Assembly (NCBI RefSeq): GCF_003171715.1
Contig: NZ_QGHL01000007.1
Span: forward strand, 868,001 to 932,000
DNA: 64,000 nucleotides
Direction of reading: 5' to 3'
Origin: Novosphingobium meiothermophilum
GTDB lineage: Bacteria > Pseudomonadota > Alphaproteobacteria > Sphingomonadales > Sphingomonadaceae
Part shown: positions 52,421-61,360 of the stretch, in pieces
Layout of the letters: each line of letters begins with the position of its first letter
Numbering within the stretch: position 1 is the first letter of the stretch
Made by a program: the position numbers and the translations under genes
The notes under the pieces: generated by a model
Told to the model about the DNA's origin: nothing
The model's input: only the letters and a program-made list of their open reading frames with translations
The model's database searches: none

Positions 52421-54292
52421 ATGATCCGATCCCTCCTAATCGCCAATCGGGGCGAAATTGCCTGCCGCGTGATCCGCACCGCGCGTCGGCTCGGCATTCG
52501 CACGGTCGCCGTCTATTCCGATGCTGACCGCCATGCGCTGCATGTCCGCTCGGCCGATGAAGCCGTGCACATTGGCCCTGCGCCCGCGCGGGAGAGCTAT
52601 CTGGTGGGAGAGCGGATCATTGCCGCCGCGCTTGCCACAGGGGCAGAGGCAATCCATCCCGGCTATGGCTTCCTTTCCGAGAACGCCGCATTTGCGCAGG
52701 CGGTGATCGATGCGGGGCTGGTCTGGGTCGGCCCGAAGCCGCATTCGATCACCGCCATGGGCCTGAAGGATGCGGCAAAGGCGCGGATGATCGCAGCGGG
52801 CGTGCCGGTGACACCGGGCTATCTCGGCGAGGACCAGAGCCTTGAGCGCTTGCAGGCCGAGGCCGATACCATCGGCTATCCCGTGCTCATCAAGGCCGTG
52901 GCGGGCGGCGGCGGCAAGGGGATGCGCCGCGTGGATGCAGCGGCCGATTTTGCCGAAAGCCTCGCCTCGTGCCGCCGCGAGGCTGCATCCTCGTTCGGCG
53001 ATGACAGGGTGCTGATCGAGAAATACATTCTTTCGCCCCGGCACATCGAAGTGCAGGTATTCGGCGATGCGCATGGCAATGTCGTCCACCTGTTCGAGCG
53101 CGATTGCTCTCTCCAGCGGCGGCACCAGAAGGTGATCGAGGAAGCCCCTGCCCCCGGCATGGACGAGGCCACGCGCGAGGCTGTGTGCGCCGCAGCGGTG
53201 CGCGCGGCGAGGGCCGTGGACTATGAAGGCGCAGGCACCATCGAGTTCATCGCCGATGGCAGCGAAGGGCTGCGCGCCGACCGCATCTGGTTCATGGAAA
53301 TGAACACGCGGCTTCAGGTGGAGCACCCCGTTACCGAGGAGATCACCGGGGTCGATCTGGTGGAATGGCAGCTGCGGGTGGCAAGCGGCGAGCCTTTGCC
53401 CATGCGGCAGGAAGACCTGCGCATCAAGGGCTGGGCGATGGAAGCGCGCCTCTATGCCGAGGATGCCAGCCGGGGCTTTCTGCCCAGCATCGGCCGGGTC
53501 GAAGACTTCCACTTCCCGCACCATCATGCGCGGATCGACACCGGGGTGGAAGCCGGGGCAGCCATCACCCCGTTCTACGATCCGATGATCGCCAAGGTCA
53601 TTGTCCACGGCGAGACGCGATGCGCCGCCATCGCGGCCTTGCGCGAAACGCTGGAGCAGGGCGTGGTCGGGCCGCTTGTCACCAACAGCGGCTTTCTCTG
53701 GCGGCTGCTGGGCCATGCTGCGTTCGAGGCAGGCGTGGTGGATACCGGCCTGATCGAGCGCAATCTTGAAACTTTGACCGCGCGCCCGCAGCCTTCGCCG
53801 GAAGGACTGGCCATGGCCGCACGGCGGCTGGTCGGCTCGCCCGGCGTTAACCCGTGGGGCAGTCAGTCAGGCTTGCGGATGAACGGTCCGGCCCGGCGCG
53901 AGGTGCGCCTTGCCGACCAGTTCGGCCGGCACTTCACCGTCGATCTCCTGCCGGAAAACGCAGTGGACTACTGGCCCGGCGAGCATGAGACCGCCGTCGA
54001 CGAAGCGGGTGAACGCTTCATCCTGAAGCTGGCGCGCACCGTGGGCGGTGTGGGCGGCGCAGCATCCGATGGCGCAATCCTTGCCCCGATGCCGGGCAAG
54101 GTCATTTCGGTCGATGTGGCAGCGGGCGAGTCCGTTACCAGGGGACAGAAGCTCATGGTGCTTGAAGCGATGAAGATGGAACACGCCCTCGTCGCGCCGT
54201 TCGATGGCCTTGTGGCCGAACTCAACGCCGCCCCCGGCACGCAGGTGCAGGTCGAGGCGCTGCTGGCCAGGATCGAAAAGGCGGGTAATTGA
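52421..54292 (+). CDS. liuD: Methylcrotonyl-CoA carboxylase alpha subunit (biotin-containing)
   Basis: 623 residues. The biotin carboxylase domain starts MIRSLLIANRGEIACRVIRT, with the ATP loop KAVAGGGGKGMRRV, the active-site FMEMNTRLQVEHPVTE and the family stretch FERDCSLQRRHQKVIEEAP. The biotin-carrier domain at the end carries the biotinylated Lys in LEAMKMEH. The ATG at 52421 has GAGGGAGA before it. The MCC assignment rests on the partner genes ivd and liuB, since propionyl-CoA carboxylase alpha subunits look similar. Confidence 0.95.
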   Translation: MIRSLLIANRGEIACRVIRTARRLGIRTVAVYSDADRHALHVRSADEAVHIGPAPARESYLVGERIIAAALATGAEAIHPGYGFLSENAAFAQAVIDAGLVWVGPKPHSITAMGLKDAAKARMIAAGVPVTPGYLGEDQSLERLQAEADTIGYPVLIKAVAGGGGKGMRRVDAAADFAESLASCRREAASSFGDDRVLIEKYILSPRHIEVQVFGDAHGNVVHLFERDCSLQRRHQKVIEEAPAPGMDEATREAVCAAAVRAARAVDYEGAGTIEFIADGSEGLRADRIWFMEMNTRLQVEHPVTEEITGVDLVEWQLRVASGEPLPMRQEDLRIKGWAMEARLYAEDASRGFLPSIGRVEDFHFPHHHARIDTGVEAGAAITPFYDPMIAKVIVHGETRCAAIAALRETLEQGVVGPLVTNSGFLWRLLGHAAFEAGVVDTGLIERNLETLTARPQPSPEGLAMAARRLVGSPGVNPWGSQSGLRMNGPARREVRLADQFGRHFTVDLLPENAVDYWPGEHETAVDEAGERFILKLARTVGGVGGAASDGAILAPMPGKVISVDVAAGESVTRGQKLMVLEAMKMEHALVAPFDGLVAELNAAPGTQVQVEALLARIEKAGN

Positions 54293-54348
54293 CCGTTTTC
54301 CTCGGCCCGAAAGAGACGGGATGGGACGGAACAGCAGAGGACGGGAAT

Positions 54349-54807
54349 ATGGCGGGGCGTTACTTTGATCAGTGGCAGGTTGGCGACAGGATCGCGCACG
54401 AAATCCGGCGCACGGTGACGGAAACCGACAACCTGCTGTTCTCCACCATGACGCACAATCCGCAGCCCTTGCACATCGATGCCGAAGCCGCAAAGGCCAG
54501 CGAATTCGGGCAGCTTCTGGTCAATGGCACCTTCACCTTCGCGCTGATGGTCGGCCTTTCGGTGGGCGACACCACTCTGGGCACGCTGGTGGCGAACCTT
54601 GGCTATGACAAGCTGGTCATGCCCGCGCCCGTGTTCATCGGCGACACCATGCGCGCGACGAGCGAAGTGGTGGAACTGCGCGCCAGCAATTCGCGGCCCG
54701 ATGCCGGTATCGTGACCTTCCGGCACGAACTCATCAACCAGCGCGACGAGGTGGTTTGCCGCTGCCTGCGTTCGGCCCTGCTCAAAAAGTCGCCAGCCGC
54801 TGCCTGA
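54349..54807 (+). CDS. MaoC-family hydratase/dehydratase
   Basis: A 152-residue hot-dog fold protein. The catalytic Asp/His region of MaoC hydratases is seen in FSTMTHNPQPLHIDAEAAK, followed by FGQLLVNGTFTFALMVGLSV. The ATG at 54349 is preceded by AGAGGA; a TTG at 54289 overlapping the previous stop is a second option. It is the fourth gene of the leucine operon. The next step of the pathway, hydration of 3-methylglutaconyl-CoA, is usually done by a crotonase-type enzyme (LiuC), which is missing here, so this MaoC protein may take that role. It could also act on another branched acyl-CoA. No HMG-CoA lyase gene is in the window. Confidence 0.85.
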   Translation: MAGRYFDQWQVGDRIAHEIRRTVTETDNLLFSTMTHNPQPLHIDAEAAKASEFGQLLVNGTFTFALMVGLSVGDTTLGTLVANLGYDKLVMPAPVFIGDTMRATSEVVELRASNSRPDAGIVTFRHELINQRDEVVCRCLRSALLKKSPAAA

Positions 54808-55681
54808 AGGCTTCGCGCAACCAGTTCTGCGCCGGACCGCCGGGGCAATCGCGGCGCCACAGCGCATGAAAGCGATAGGCCATGCCCGGCCATTCAGGGA
54901 TCGCCAGCCGCTTGAGACGACCGGAGGCGAGATCGTTCGCGACCAGATGCAGCGGCATGTTGCCCCAGCCAATCCCTTCGCGCATCAGCGCATGGCGCGC
55001 GCCAAGATCGCCCAGCCGCCATGTACTGTCTGAAAAGACCGAAAAATCGCGCCCCTCGGTAAGTTTCGAACGATCGGTCAGCACAAGCTGGCGGTGTTTG
55101 CGCGCCTCGCCGGGCGGGATCATATCCATCCGCGCCAGCGGGTGATCGGGCGCGGCAACCGGCACCAGATCAATCTCGCCAATCGCCTCGCGCTGAAGAT
55201 CGGGCACACCGACAAGTTCCGGACCGCCGATGCCTAGCTGCGCATCGCCATCAACCACAAGGCCCGCGATGGTCCCCAGCGCCTCGACATGCAGGCGCAG
55301 CAGCACGGTAGGAAACATCTCCTGAAAGCTACGCAGGATGGCGGCAAGCAGCGGGGTGGGAAACATGACGTCGATGGCAAGGCCCAGTTCCGCCTCAAGG
55401 CCCCGGCTGAAATTGCGCACGCCCGCCATGAGGGCATCGACATCATCGGCAACAGCGCGCGCCTGTGCCAGCATGGCCTTGCCTGCGGGCGTCAGCACGG
55501 GCCTTCGCGATCCTTCGCGGTCGAACAGGGTGACGCCAAGCTGGCTTTCCAGCGTGACGATGCCATAGCTGACCGCAGAGATGGCCCGGCCCAGCCTGCG
55601 CGCAGCGGCGTTGAAGCTGCCTTCATCGACCACGGCAAGGAACAGGCGCAACTGGTCGAGCGTGGGCTGGCCGACGTCCAT
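54782..55681 (-). CDS. LysR-family regulator, divergent from pirin
   Basis: 299 residues. The helix-turn-helix is SFNAAARRLGRAISAVSYGI with linker helix, and the effector domain starts near AELGLAIDVMFPTPLLAAIL. ATG at 55681 (MDVGQPTLDQLRLF) is preferred over an in-frame TTG two codons earlier, with AAAGG upstream. It diverges from the pirin-nitroreductase pair across 122 bp with a perfect 8-bp inverted repeat. Its 3' end overlaps the MaoC gene by 26 bp. Relatives next to pirin and nitroreductase often respond to redox or quinone stress, but this is inference. Confidence 0.9.
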   Translation of the reverse strand: MDVGQPTLDQLRLFLAVVDEGSFNAAARRLGRAISAVSYGIVTLESQLGVTLFDREGSRRPVLTPAGKAMLAQARAVADDVDALMAGVRNFSRGLEAELGLAIDVMFPTPLLAAILRSFQEMFPTVLLRLHVEALGTIAGLVVDGDAQLGIGGPELVGVPDLQREAIGEIDLVPVAAPDHPLARMDMIPPGEARKHRQLVLTDRSKLTEGRDFSVFSDSTWRLGDLGARHALMREGIGWGNMPLHLVANDLASGRLKRLAIPEWPGMAYRFHALWRRDCPGGPAQNWLREAFRQRLATF

Positions 55682-55706
55682 CAGCAACCTTTCTAATTAT
55701 TCGAAC

Positions 55707-55729
55707 ATCCTGATTGATTTTATCAGGAT
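55707..55729. promoter_or_regulatory. Perfect 8-bp inverted repeat, LysR operator candidate
   Basis: ATCCTGAT (55707-55714) and ATCAGGAT (55722-55729) flank TGATTTT. It sits 25 bases before the LysR start and 75 before pirin. The symmetric half-sites contain T-N11-A spacing. Confidence 0.55.
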
Positions 55730-55803
55730 AAACTGAATGGATAGCAAGGACTATATCCCCTCCATCACGGCAGCGGCTGCGCTGTCAGACCGGAGAAATC
55801 GCC

Positions 55804-56526
55804 ATGACCACACTCGCAAACAAGGCCCATATCGAACTGCGGCCCTTCGCTTCGCTTGGTGCTGCAAATCACGGCTGGCTTGATGCCCACCACCATTTTT
55901 CCTTCGCAGGATACCATGACCCGGCGCGCGTTCACTGGGGCGCGCTGAGGGTGTGGAACGATGACCGCATCGCCCCCAGAAGCGGCTTTCCCACACACCC
56001 GCACAACGACATGGAAATCATCACCTATGTCAGCCAGGGCGCGATCACGCACCGCGACAGTCTGGGCAACGAGGGCCGCACCGAAGCGGGCGATGTGCAG
56101 GTCATGTCGGCCGGAACCGGCATCGCCCATTCCGAGTTCAATCTGGAGGACGTGGAAACCCGCCTTTTCCAGATCTGGATCATCCCCGACCGGCGCGGCC
56201 ACGCGCCAAGCTGGGGCGCTCGCCCTTTCCCCAAGGGCAGCCGTGAGGGCCGCTTCGTCCCGCTCGCATCGGGTATCGCCGGCGATACAGATGTGCTGCC
56301 GATCAATGCCAATGCCCGCGTTCTGGGCGCAACGGTCAAGGCCGGGGAAACCGTGCGCTACGCCCTGACCGAAGATCGTCACGCCTATCTGGTTCCGGCG
56401 AAGGGCAAGGTGCGCATCGGAGACGTTGAAGCCAATGCCCGCGACGGTGTGGCCATGACCGGCCTGACCGAGATCGTCGTTACCGCGCTGGAAGACGCCG
56501 AACTTGTGCTTGTCGACGCAGCCTGA
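55804..56526 (+). CDS. Pirin family protein (YhhW-like)
   Basis: A 240-residue bicupin of the pirin/YhhW group. The metal-binding His residues are in the N-terminal cupin (SGFPTHPHNDMEIITYV and GTGIAHSEFN), with Glu in the same strand set. The C-terminal cupin is more degenerate. YhhW-like pirins can show quercetin 2,3-dioxygenase activity; their natural role is unclear. It is the first gene of a two-gene unit with the nitroreductase 30 bp downstream and faces a LysR regulator. Confidence 0.9.
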   Translation: MTTLANKAHIELRPFASLGAANHGWLDAHHHFSFAGYHDPARVHWGALRVWNDDRIAPRSGFPTHPHNDMEIITYVSQGAITHRDSLGNEGRTEAGDVQVMSAGTGIAHSEFNLEDVETRLFQIWIIPDRRGHAPSWGARPFPKGSREGRFVPLASGIAGDTDVLPINANARVLGATVKAGETVRYALTEDRHAYLVPAKGKVRIGDVEANARDGVAMTGLTEIVVTALEDAELVLVDAA

Positions 56527-56556
56527 AATCCAACTGGTTCAATCAAGGAGTATCCC

Positions 56557-57135
56557 ATGTCCCGCAATGCTTCGCCCAAGGTTCTGCCGCTCATCGCCAG
56601 TCGCTGGAGCCCGCGCGCATTCGATCGCTCGGCCGTGCCGCAGGAGGATCTCGACGTGATCTTCGAGGCTGCCGGCCTTGCCCCCAGTGCCTACAATTAC
56701 CAGCCGTGGCGCTTTGCCTATGCCCACCGGGACGATGCGCATTTCGAGGCGTTCCTATCCGCGCTGGTGCCGTTCAATCAGAGCTGGGCCAAGGATGCAG
56801 GCGTTCTGGTCTATGTCGTCTCCGACATGTTCATGCGTTCGGATCAGGGCAGCAACCCGAACCACAGCCACAGTTTCGATGCGGGCGCGGCATGGGCCAG
56901 CGCGGCCTTGCAGGCGCAGCACATGGGCTATCACACTCACGGCATGACCGGGGTGGACTTTGACAAGGCCGCGCAGGTGCTGAACCTGCCCGAAGGTTTC
57001 CGCGTGGAAATGGCCTTCGTGATCGGCAGGCAGGGCGATGTGAAGCAGTTGCCCGAAATGCTGCGGGAGCGTGAAGTGGTGAGCGACCGCAAGCCGGTGG
57101 GCGCGATTGCCTTTGCCGGGCCGTTTACTGCCTAA
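56557..57135 (+). CDS. Nitroreductase family protein
   Basis: A 192-residue FMN-dependent oxidoreductase. It has the Arg/Ser FMN-phosphate region SRWSPRAFD, then APSAYNYQPWRFAYA and the helix region AAWASAALQAQHMGYHTHGM. Members reduce nitroaromatics or quinones with NAD(P)H, and the physiological substrate is not known. CAAGGAG precedes the ATG. It follows pirin by 30 bp on the same strand and so probably shares its LysR control. Confidence 0.92.
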   Translation: MSRNASPKVLPLIASRWSPRAFDRSAVPQEDLDVIFEAAGLAPSAYNYQPWRFAYAHRDDAHFEAFLSALVPFNQSWAKDAGVLVYVVSDMFMRSDQGSNPNHSHSFDAGAAWASAALQAQHMGYHTHGMTGVDFDKAAQVLNLPEGFRVEMAFVIGRQGDVKQLPEMLREREVVSDRKPVGAIAFAGPFTA

Positions 57136-57178
57136 CGCACAAGTGGCGTCGCCCGCCGGAATTGGCTAGGGCGGCGCC

Positions 57179-58798
57179 ATGCTTCGCATCAATGAACTGA
57201 AACTGCCCCTCGATCATACGCCCGAAGACCTACCGGCGGCCATCTGCGCGCGCCTTGGCATTGCGCCGGAAGCGCTTGAACGCTTCCACATCTTCCGGCG
57301 CGGCAACGATGCGCGCAAGAAGCACGCCATCCTGCTGACCTATGTGGTCGATTGCGTGATCCGCGATGAGGCCCAAGTGCTTGCCCGGTTCGCGGACGAT
57401 CCGAACGTCAAGCCCACGCCCGCCACGACCTACCGCTTTCCCGTGATGGCCCCGCAAGGCTGGGACGGAGAGCGTCCGGTGGTGATCGGTGCCGGGCCGT
57501 GCGGCCTCATGGCCGCGCTGATCCTTGCCCAGATGGGCCTGAAGCCCATCATCATCGAGCGCGGCAAAGCCGTGCGCGAGCGCACCAAGGACACCTGGGG
57601 CCTGTGGCGCCGATCGGTGCTGGAGCCGGAATCGAACGTGCAGTTCGGCGAAGGCGGAGCGGGCACGTTTTCCGATGGCAAGCTCTACAGCCGCATCAAG
57701 GATCCGCGCCATCTTGGCCGCAAGGTGCTGGTCGAGTTCGTGAAAGCCGGCGCGCCCGACGATATCCTGACCGAAGCCCATCCCCATATCGGCACCTTCC
57801 GGCTTGTCACCATGGTGATGAGCATCCGCGAGACGATCGAAAGCCTTGGCGGGGAATACCGCTTCCAGACACGGGTAGAGGATTTCGCAATAGAAACGGC
57901 CGCAGATGGCACCCGTCAGCTGGTCGGCCTGCACCTGTCGGACGGATCGTTTCTGCCCGCGCGCCATGTCATCATGGCAGTGGGTCATTCCGCGCGCGAC
58001 ACGTTTCATGTGCTGCATGACCGGGGCGTTCACGTGGAGGCCAAGCCCTTTGCCATCGGCGTGCGCATCGAGCATCCGCAAAGCTGGATCGATACCGCGC
58101 GCTATGGTCCCAGTGCGGGCAACAAGATCCTTGGCCCGGCGGCCTATTCCATCTCGCACAAGTGCAGCAACGGGCGCACCGTCTATTCCTTCTGCATGTG
58201 CCCCGGCGGGCGCGTGGTGGCGGCCACAAGCGAGGAAGGACGCGTTGTCACCAACGGGATGAGCCAGTATTCGCGCGCCGAGTTCAACGCCAATTCCGGC
58301 ATCGTCGTCGATATCGACCCCAGCCGCGACTATCCGGGCGGTCCACTTGCGGGAATTGCCTTCCAGCGCCATTGGGAAAGCCTTGCCTTCGAGGCAGGCG
58401 GAAGAAACTACATGGCCCCCGGCCAGAAGCTGGGCGATTTTCTGGCAGACCGGCCTTCGACCGCGTTCGGCAACGTCATTCCCAGCTACAAGCCGGGCGT
58501 CCACCTCACCGAACTGAAGAAGTGCCTGCCCGATTTCGTGATCGAATCGATCCGCGAGGCACTGCCCGCCTTCGGCCGCATGGTGCCGGGCTATGACCAC
58601 CCCGATGTGGTCATGACCGGCGTCGAAACGCGCACATCATCGCCGGTGCGCATCACGCGCGGCAAGGATTGCCAGAGCCTCAACACACGCGGTCTCTATC
58701 CGGCGGGAGAAGGCGCAGGCTATGCGGGCGGCATCCTGTCCGCCGCTGTCGACGGGATCAAGGTGGCCGAAGCGCTGGCCGCAGACGTGCTGAAGTGA
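57179..58798 (+). CDS. FAD-dependent oxidoreductase (COG2509-like)
   Basis: A 539-residue flavoprotein. The N-terminal 95 residues form a small extra domain (MLRINELKLPLDHTPEDLPA), followed by the FAD-binding loop VVIGAGPCGLMAALILAQMG and the signature NVQFGEGGAGTFSDGKLYSR. The second half has HVIMAVGHSARDTFHVLH and a final FAD motif GLYPAGEGAGYAGGILSAA. It belongs to a group of predicted dehydrogenases with no settled function. Its stop overlaps the next flavoprotein gene by 4 bp. Confidence 0.9.
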   Translation: MLRINELKLPLDHTPEDLPAAICARLGIAPEALERFHIFRRGNDARKKHAILLTYVVDCVIRDEAQVLARFADDPNVKPTPATTYRFPVMAPQGWDGERPVVIGAGPCGLMAALILAQMGLKPIIIERGKAVRERTKDTWGLWRRSVLEPESNVQFGEGGAGTFSDGKLYSRIKDPRHLGRKVLVEFVKAGAPDDILTEAHPHIGTFRLVTMVMSIRETIESLGGEYRFQTRVEDFAIETAADGTRQLVGLHLSDGSFLPARHVIMAVGHSARDTFHVLHDRGVHVEAKPFAIGVRIEHPQSWIDTARYGPSAGNKILGPAAYSISHKCSNGRTVYSFCMCPGGRVVAATSEEGRVVTNGMSQYSRAEFNANSGIVVDIDPSRDYPGGPLAGIAFQRHWESLAFEAGGRNYMAPGQKLGDFLADRPSTAFGNVIPSYKPGVHLTELKKCLPDFVIESIREALPAFGRMVPGYDHPDVVMTGVETRTSSPVRITRGKDCQSLNTRGLYPAGEGAGYAGGILSAAVDGIKVAEALAADVLK

Positions 58799-59973
58799 CT
58801 GCAGAGAACCACGACGCCATCGTGATTGGCGCAGGCGCCGCCGGGATGATGGCTGCGCTGACAGCAGGGCAACGCGGGCGGCGCGTTCTCCTCGTCGATC
58901 ATGCCGAAGAACCGGGCAAGAAGATCCTCATTTCGGGCGGCGGGCGCTGCAACTTCACCAACATCCACACCGCAGCCGATCGCTACATTTCGGAAAATCC
59001 GCATTTTGCGCGCTCGGCCCTCGCCCGCTATACGCCCGCAGACTTTCTCGACATGGTGAACCGCCACGGCATCGCATGGCATGAAAAGACGCTGGGCCAG
59101 TTGTTCTGCGATCATTCCGCACGCCAGATCGTCGAGATGCTCATGGCCGAATGCCGGTCTGGCGGCGTGCGCTTTGCCTTCGGCCATCCGGTGTCGGCGC
59201 TCGATCACGCTGATGGCTCCTACCGCGTTACGCTCGACGGGAAGGAACACCTTGCGCCTTGCCTCGTGCTGGCAACGGGCGGGCTGTCCATCCCGAAGAT
59301 GGGTGCCACCGGGTTCGCCATGGACGTGGCGCGGCGCTTCGGTCTGCCCGTGGTGCAGACCCGCCCTGCCCTCGTTCCCTTCACACTTGGCGAGGACGAA
59401 GCGCTGTTCCGCTCGCTTTCGGGGGTATCGGCCAATGTCGTTGCGCGCTGGGGCAAGGCCGCGTTCCGGGAGGCAGCGCTGTTCACGCACAAGGGCCTTT
59501 CAGGCCCGGCCATGCTCCAGATCTCGTCCTACTGGCAGCACCGCACACCGATAAGCGTCGATTTCCTGCCCGATGCGGCGGCTGACTGGCTGATCGAGGA
59601 AAAGCGCGCGCGCCCGAAGGCCGGCCTGCGCTCCGCGCTGGCCCGCCGCTTGCCCGAACGCCTTGCTGATGTGCTGGCCGAACGGCTTGAACTGGAAGGC
59701 GAACTTTCAGCCTGCCGCGACGCAGCGCTACGCACGGTGCAGAAGCGGTTGGCGCAATGGCCGTTTCACCCCACCGGCACGGAAGGCTATGCCAAGGCGG
59801 AAGTCATGGCGGGCGGGATTTCCACGGCCGCGCTCTCGCAAAAGACGATGGAGGCCCGCAAGGTGCCGGGCCTTCATGCCATCGGTGAAGCGGTGGACGT
59901 GACGGGCTGGCTGGGCGGCTACAATTTCCAGTGGGCATGGGCCAGCGGCCGCGCTGCGGGAGAAGCCATCTGA
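58795..59973 (+). CDS. NAD(P)/FAD-dependent oxidoreductase, HI0933/BaiN family
   Basis: 392 residues. The FAD loop is AIVIGAGAAGMMAALTAGQRG, followed by the family signature KKILISGGGRCNFTN and the C-terminal VTGWLGGYNFQWAWASGRAAG. HI0933-type flavoproteins are widespread; one relative (BaiN) acts on bile acids, but the general role is not known. The start is GTG at 58795, overlapping the previous stop as GTGA. The frame extends upstream only within the previous gene. The two flavoproteins look translationally coupled, though they belong to different families. Confidence 0.92.
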   Translation: MTAENHDAIVIGAGAAGMMAALTAGQRGRRVLLVDHAEEPGKKILISGGGRCNFTNIHTAADRYISENPHFARSALARYTPADFLDMVNRHGIAWHEKTLGQLFCDHSARQIVEMLMAECRSGGVRFAFGHPVSALDHADGSYRVTLDGKEHLAPCLVLATGGLSIPKMGATGFAMDVARRFGLPVVQTRPALVPFTLGEDEALFRSLSGVSANVVARWGKAAFREAALFTHKGLSGPAMLQISSYWQHRTPISVDFLPDAAADWLIEEKRARPKAGLRSALARRLPERLADVLAERLELEGELSACRDAALRTVQKRLAQWPFHPTGTEGYAKAEVMAGGISTAALSQKTMEARKVPGLHAIGEAVDVTGWLGGYNFQWAWASGRAAGEAI

Positions 59974-59985
59974 CCGATCCCCAGA

Positions 59986-60225
59986 TCAGCCTTCGACAAG
60001 ATCGAGATAGGCCACCACGTCGTTGTCCGTGGCAATGAACAGCCCTTCCTGCACGGCTTCGGGCTGCGCGGCCGCCAGTTCCAGCGCGCGCTGCAAGGGA
60101 CCGTAGAACAGCGTATCGGCCGCCCCGCCCTCAGGCCCGTCGGACAGGTGATAGAGCCGGACACTGGCATCGTGGAAGGTCGTGCGCATGGCAATGCCTA
60201 TGCCACCTCGGGGCCGGATTGTCAT
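59986..60225 (-). CDS. Small conserved-looking protein of unknown function
   Basis: 79 residues (or 67 from the ATG at 60189, MRTTFHDASVRLYHLSD). Acidic, no signal peptide or membrane helix, with the pattern GGAADTLFYGPLQRALELAA and LFIATDNDVVAYLDLVEG. I do not recognise a family. Good codon-position GC bias and an alpha/beta pattern support a real gene. It converges with the flavoprotein gene, with stops 13 bp apart. Confidence 0.6.
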   Translation of the reverse strand: MTIRPRGGIGIAMRTTFHDASVRLYHLSDGPEGGAADTLFYGPLQRALELAAAQPEAVQEGLFIATDNDVVAYLDLVEG

Positions 60226-60366
60226 CGCACCTGCGCAACCGGGGCCATGGCCGCTTCATCGGGAAAAAATCGCCTCAAACCAGTTGACCCCGCCCGCCCC
60301 TGCGGTTAGGAGCGCGCCCTGCCCGGCAGACACAGCACGTCTGCAACCTGACGGGCCGATTGACGG

Positions 60367-60443
60367 GGCGGAGTAGCTCAGCAGGTTAGAGCAGCGGAAT
60401 CATAATCCGCGTGTCGGGGGTTCGAGTCCCTCCTCCGCTACCA
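60367..60443 (+). tRNA. tRNA-Met (CAT), elongator type
   Basis: 77 bases including an encoded CCA end. The cloverleaf folds by eye. The acceptor stem is GGCGGAG paired with CTCCGCT, with a G-U pair at the end. The D arm is GCTC..GAGC. The anticodon stem is GCGGA/TCCGC with loop ATCATAA (anticodon CAT at the centre), and the T loop is TTCGAGT. The first pair and D arm do not fit initiator tRNA, and the body differs from the lysidine-type Ile tRNA, so elongator Met is the best call. Confidence 0.92.
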
Positions 60444-60517
60444 CTTTTCAATGATTTGCGAATCGGCTTTGAACCGGTTGTTCAGCATCTTGCAAGACCT
60501 GTGCTGCGGGTGTCCGG

Positions 60518-61360
60518 TTATCCCACAAACGCCCGCTCGATCACGAAATCACCCGGTTTGGCGTTGGCGCCTTCGGCAAAGCCCCTTACCTCAAGCATCT
60601 CGGCAAAGTCGCGGATCATGGCCATGCTGCCGCACAGCATCAGCCGATCGGTTGCCGGATCGAGCGCGGCGGGGCCGTGCAGTCCTTCGAACAGGCGCCC
60701 CGTTGCGATCAGATCCCCGATGCGCCCGGTCGTGTGAAACGGCTCGCGCGTCACGGTTGGAACATAGACCAACTGGAGCAGGGCCTGATCCTGAACCAGA
60801 GGATCGCCGGCAAGCTGGCTTTCAAGCTCTTCACGGAAAGCCAGATCGCTGACCTGACGCACGCAGTGGACAAGGATGATCTGGCCGAAGCGTTCGTAGA
60901 TGTCAGGATCGCGGATGAGCGACAGGAACGGGGCCAGCCCTGTGCCGGTCGAAAGAAGGAACAGGCGCTTTCCCGGCAGAAGTGCATCGGTGACCAGTGT
61001 GCCCGTGGGCTTGCGGCCAAGATAGATCTCGTCGCCCGGCCGGATGTGTTGCAGGCGCGAGGTGAGCGGACCATCGGGCACCTTGATCGAAAGGAACTCC
61101 AGTTCCTCCGCCCAGGCCGGGCTGGCGATGGAATAGGCGCGCAGCAACGGCCGCCCTTCCACCGACAGCCCGAGCATGACAAACTCGCCCGATCGGAAGC
61201 GGAACGAGGCCGGTCGCGTAATCGTGAAGCTGAACAGGTGTCCGTTCCAGTGCCGCACGGAACATACCTGCTCCACGCTCAGCGTGCCGGTTGGCGTGAG
61301 CGCTGCGGGAACCGCAGGCGGTGCATTGATCGCGGATTCAATCACGGTATGCATGGTCAT
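60518..61360 (-). CDS. fpr: Ferredoxin-NADP reductase
   Basis: A 280-residue FAD reductase of the bacterial FPR type. FAD-binding motif RAYSIASPAWAEELEF, then the phosphate-binding GPLTSRLQHIRPGDEI, the NADP loop LLSTGTGLAPFLSLIRDPD and MLCGSMAMIRDFAEML, with a short C-terminus ending VIERAFVG. It passes electrons between NADPH and ferredoxin or flavodoxin. The ATG at 61360 follows GGGGAGG. The longer frame up to 61516 has no family match. It might serve the P450 at 46690, but it is probably a general housekeeping reductase. Confidence 0.94.
   Translation of the reverse strand: MTMHTVIESAINAPPAVPAALTPTGTLSVEQVCSVRHWNGHLFSFTITRPASFRFRSGEFVMLGLSVEGRPLLRAYSIASPAWAEELEFLSIKVPDGPLTSRLQHIRPGDEIYLGRKPTGTLVTDALLPGKRLFLLSTGTGLAPFLSLIRDPDIYERFGQIILVHCVRQVSDLAFREELESQLAGDPLVQDQALLQLVYVPTVTREPFHTTGRIGDLIATGRLFEGLHGPAALDPATDRLMLCGSMAMIRDFAEMLEVRGFAEGANAKPGDFVIERAFVG

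Noticed and set aside
60367..60443. tRNA-Ile (CAT, lysidine type) or initiator tRNA-fMet
   Set aside because: The acceptor end begins with G-U rather than the initiator's mismatched C-A, and the D arm and body match elongator Met rather than the Ile type.
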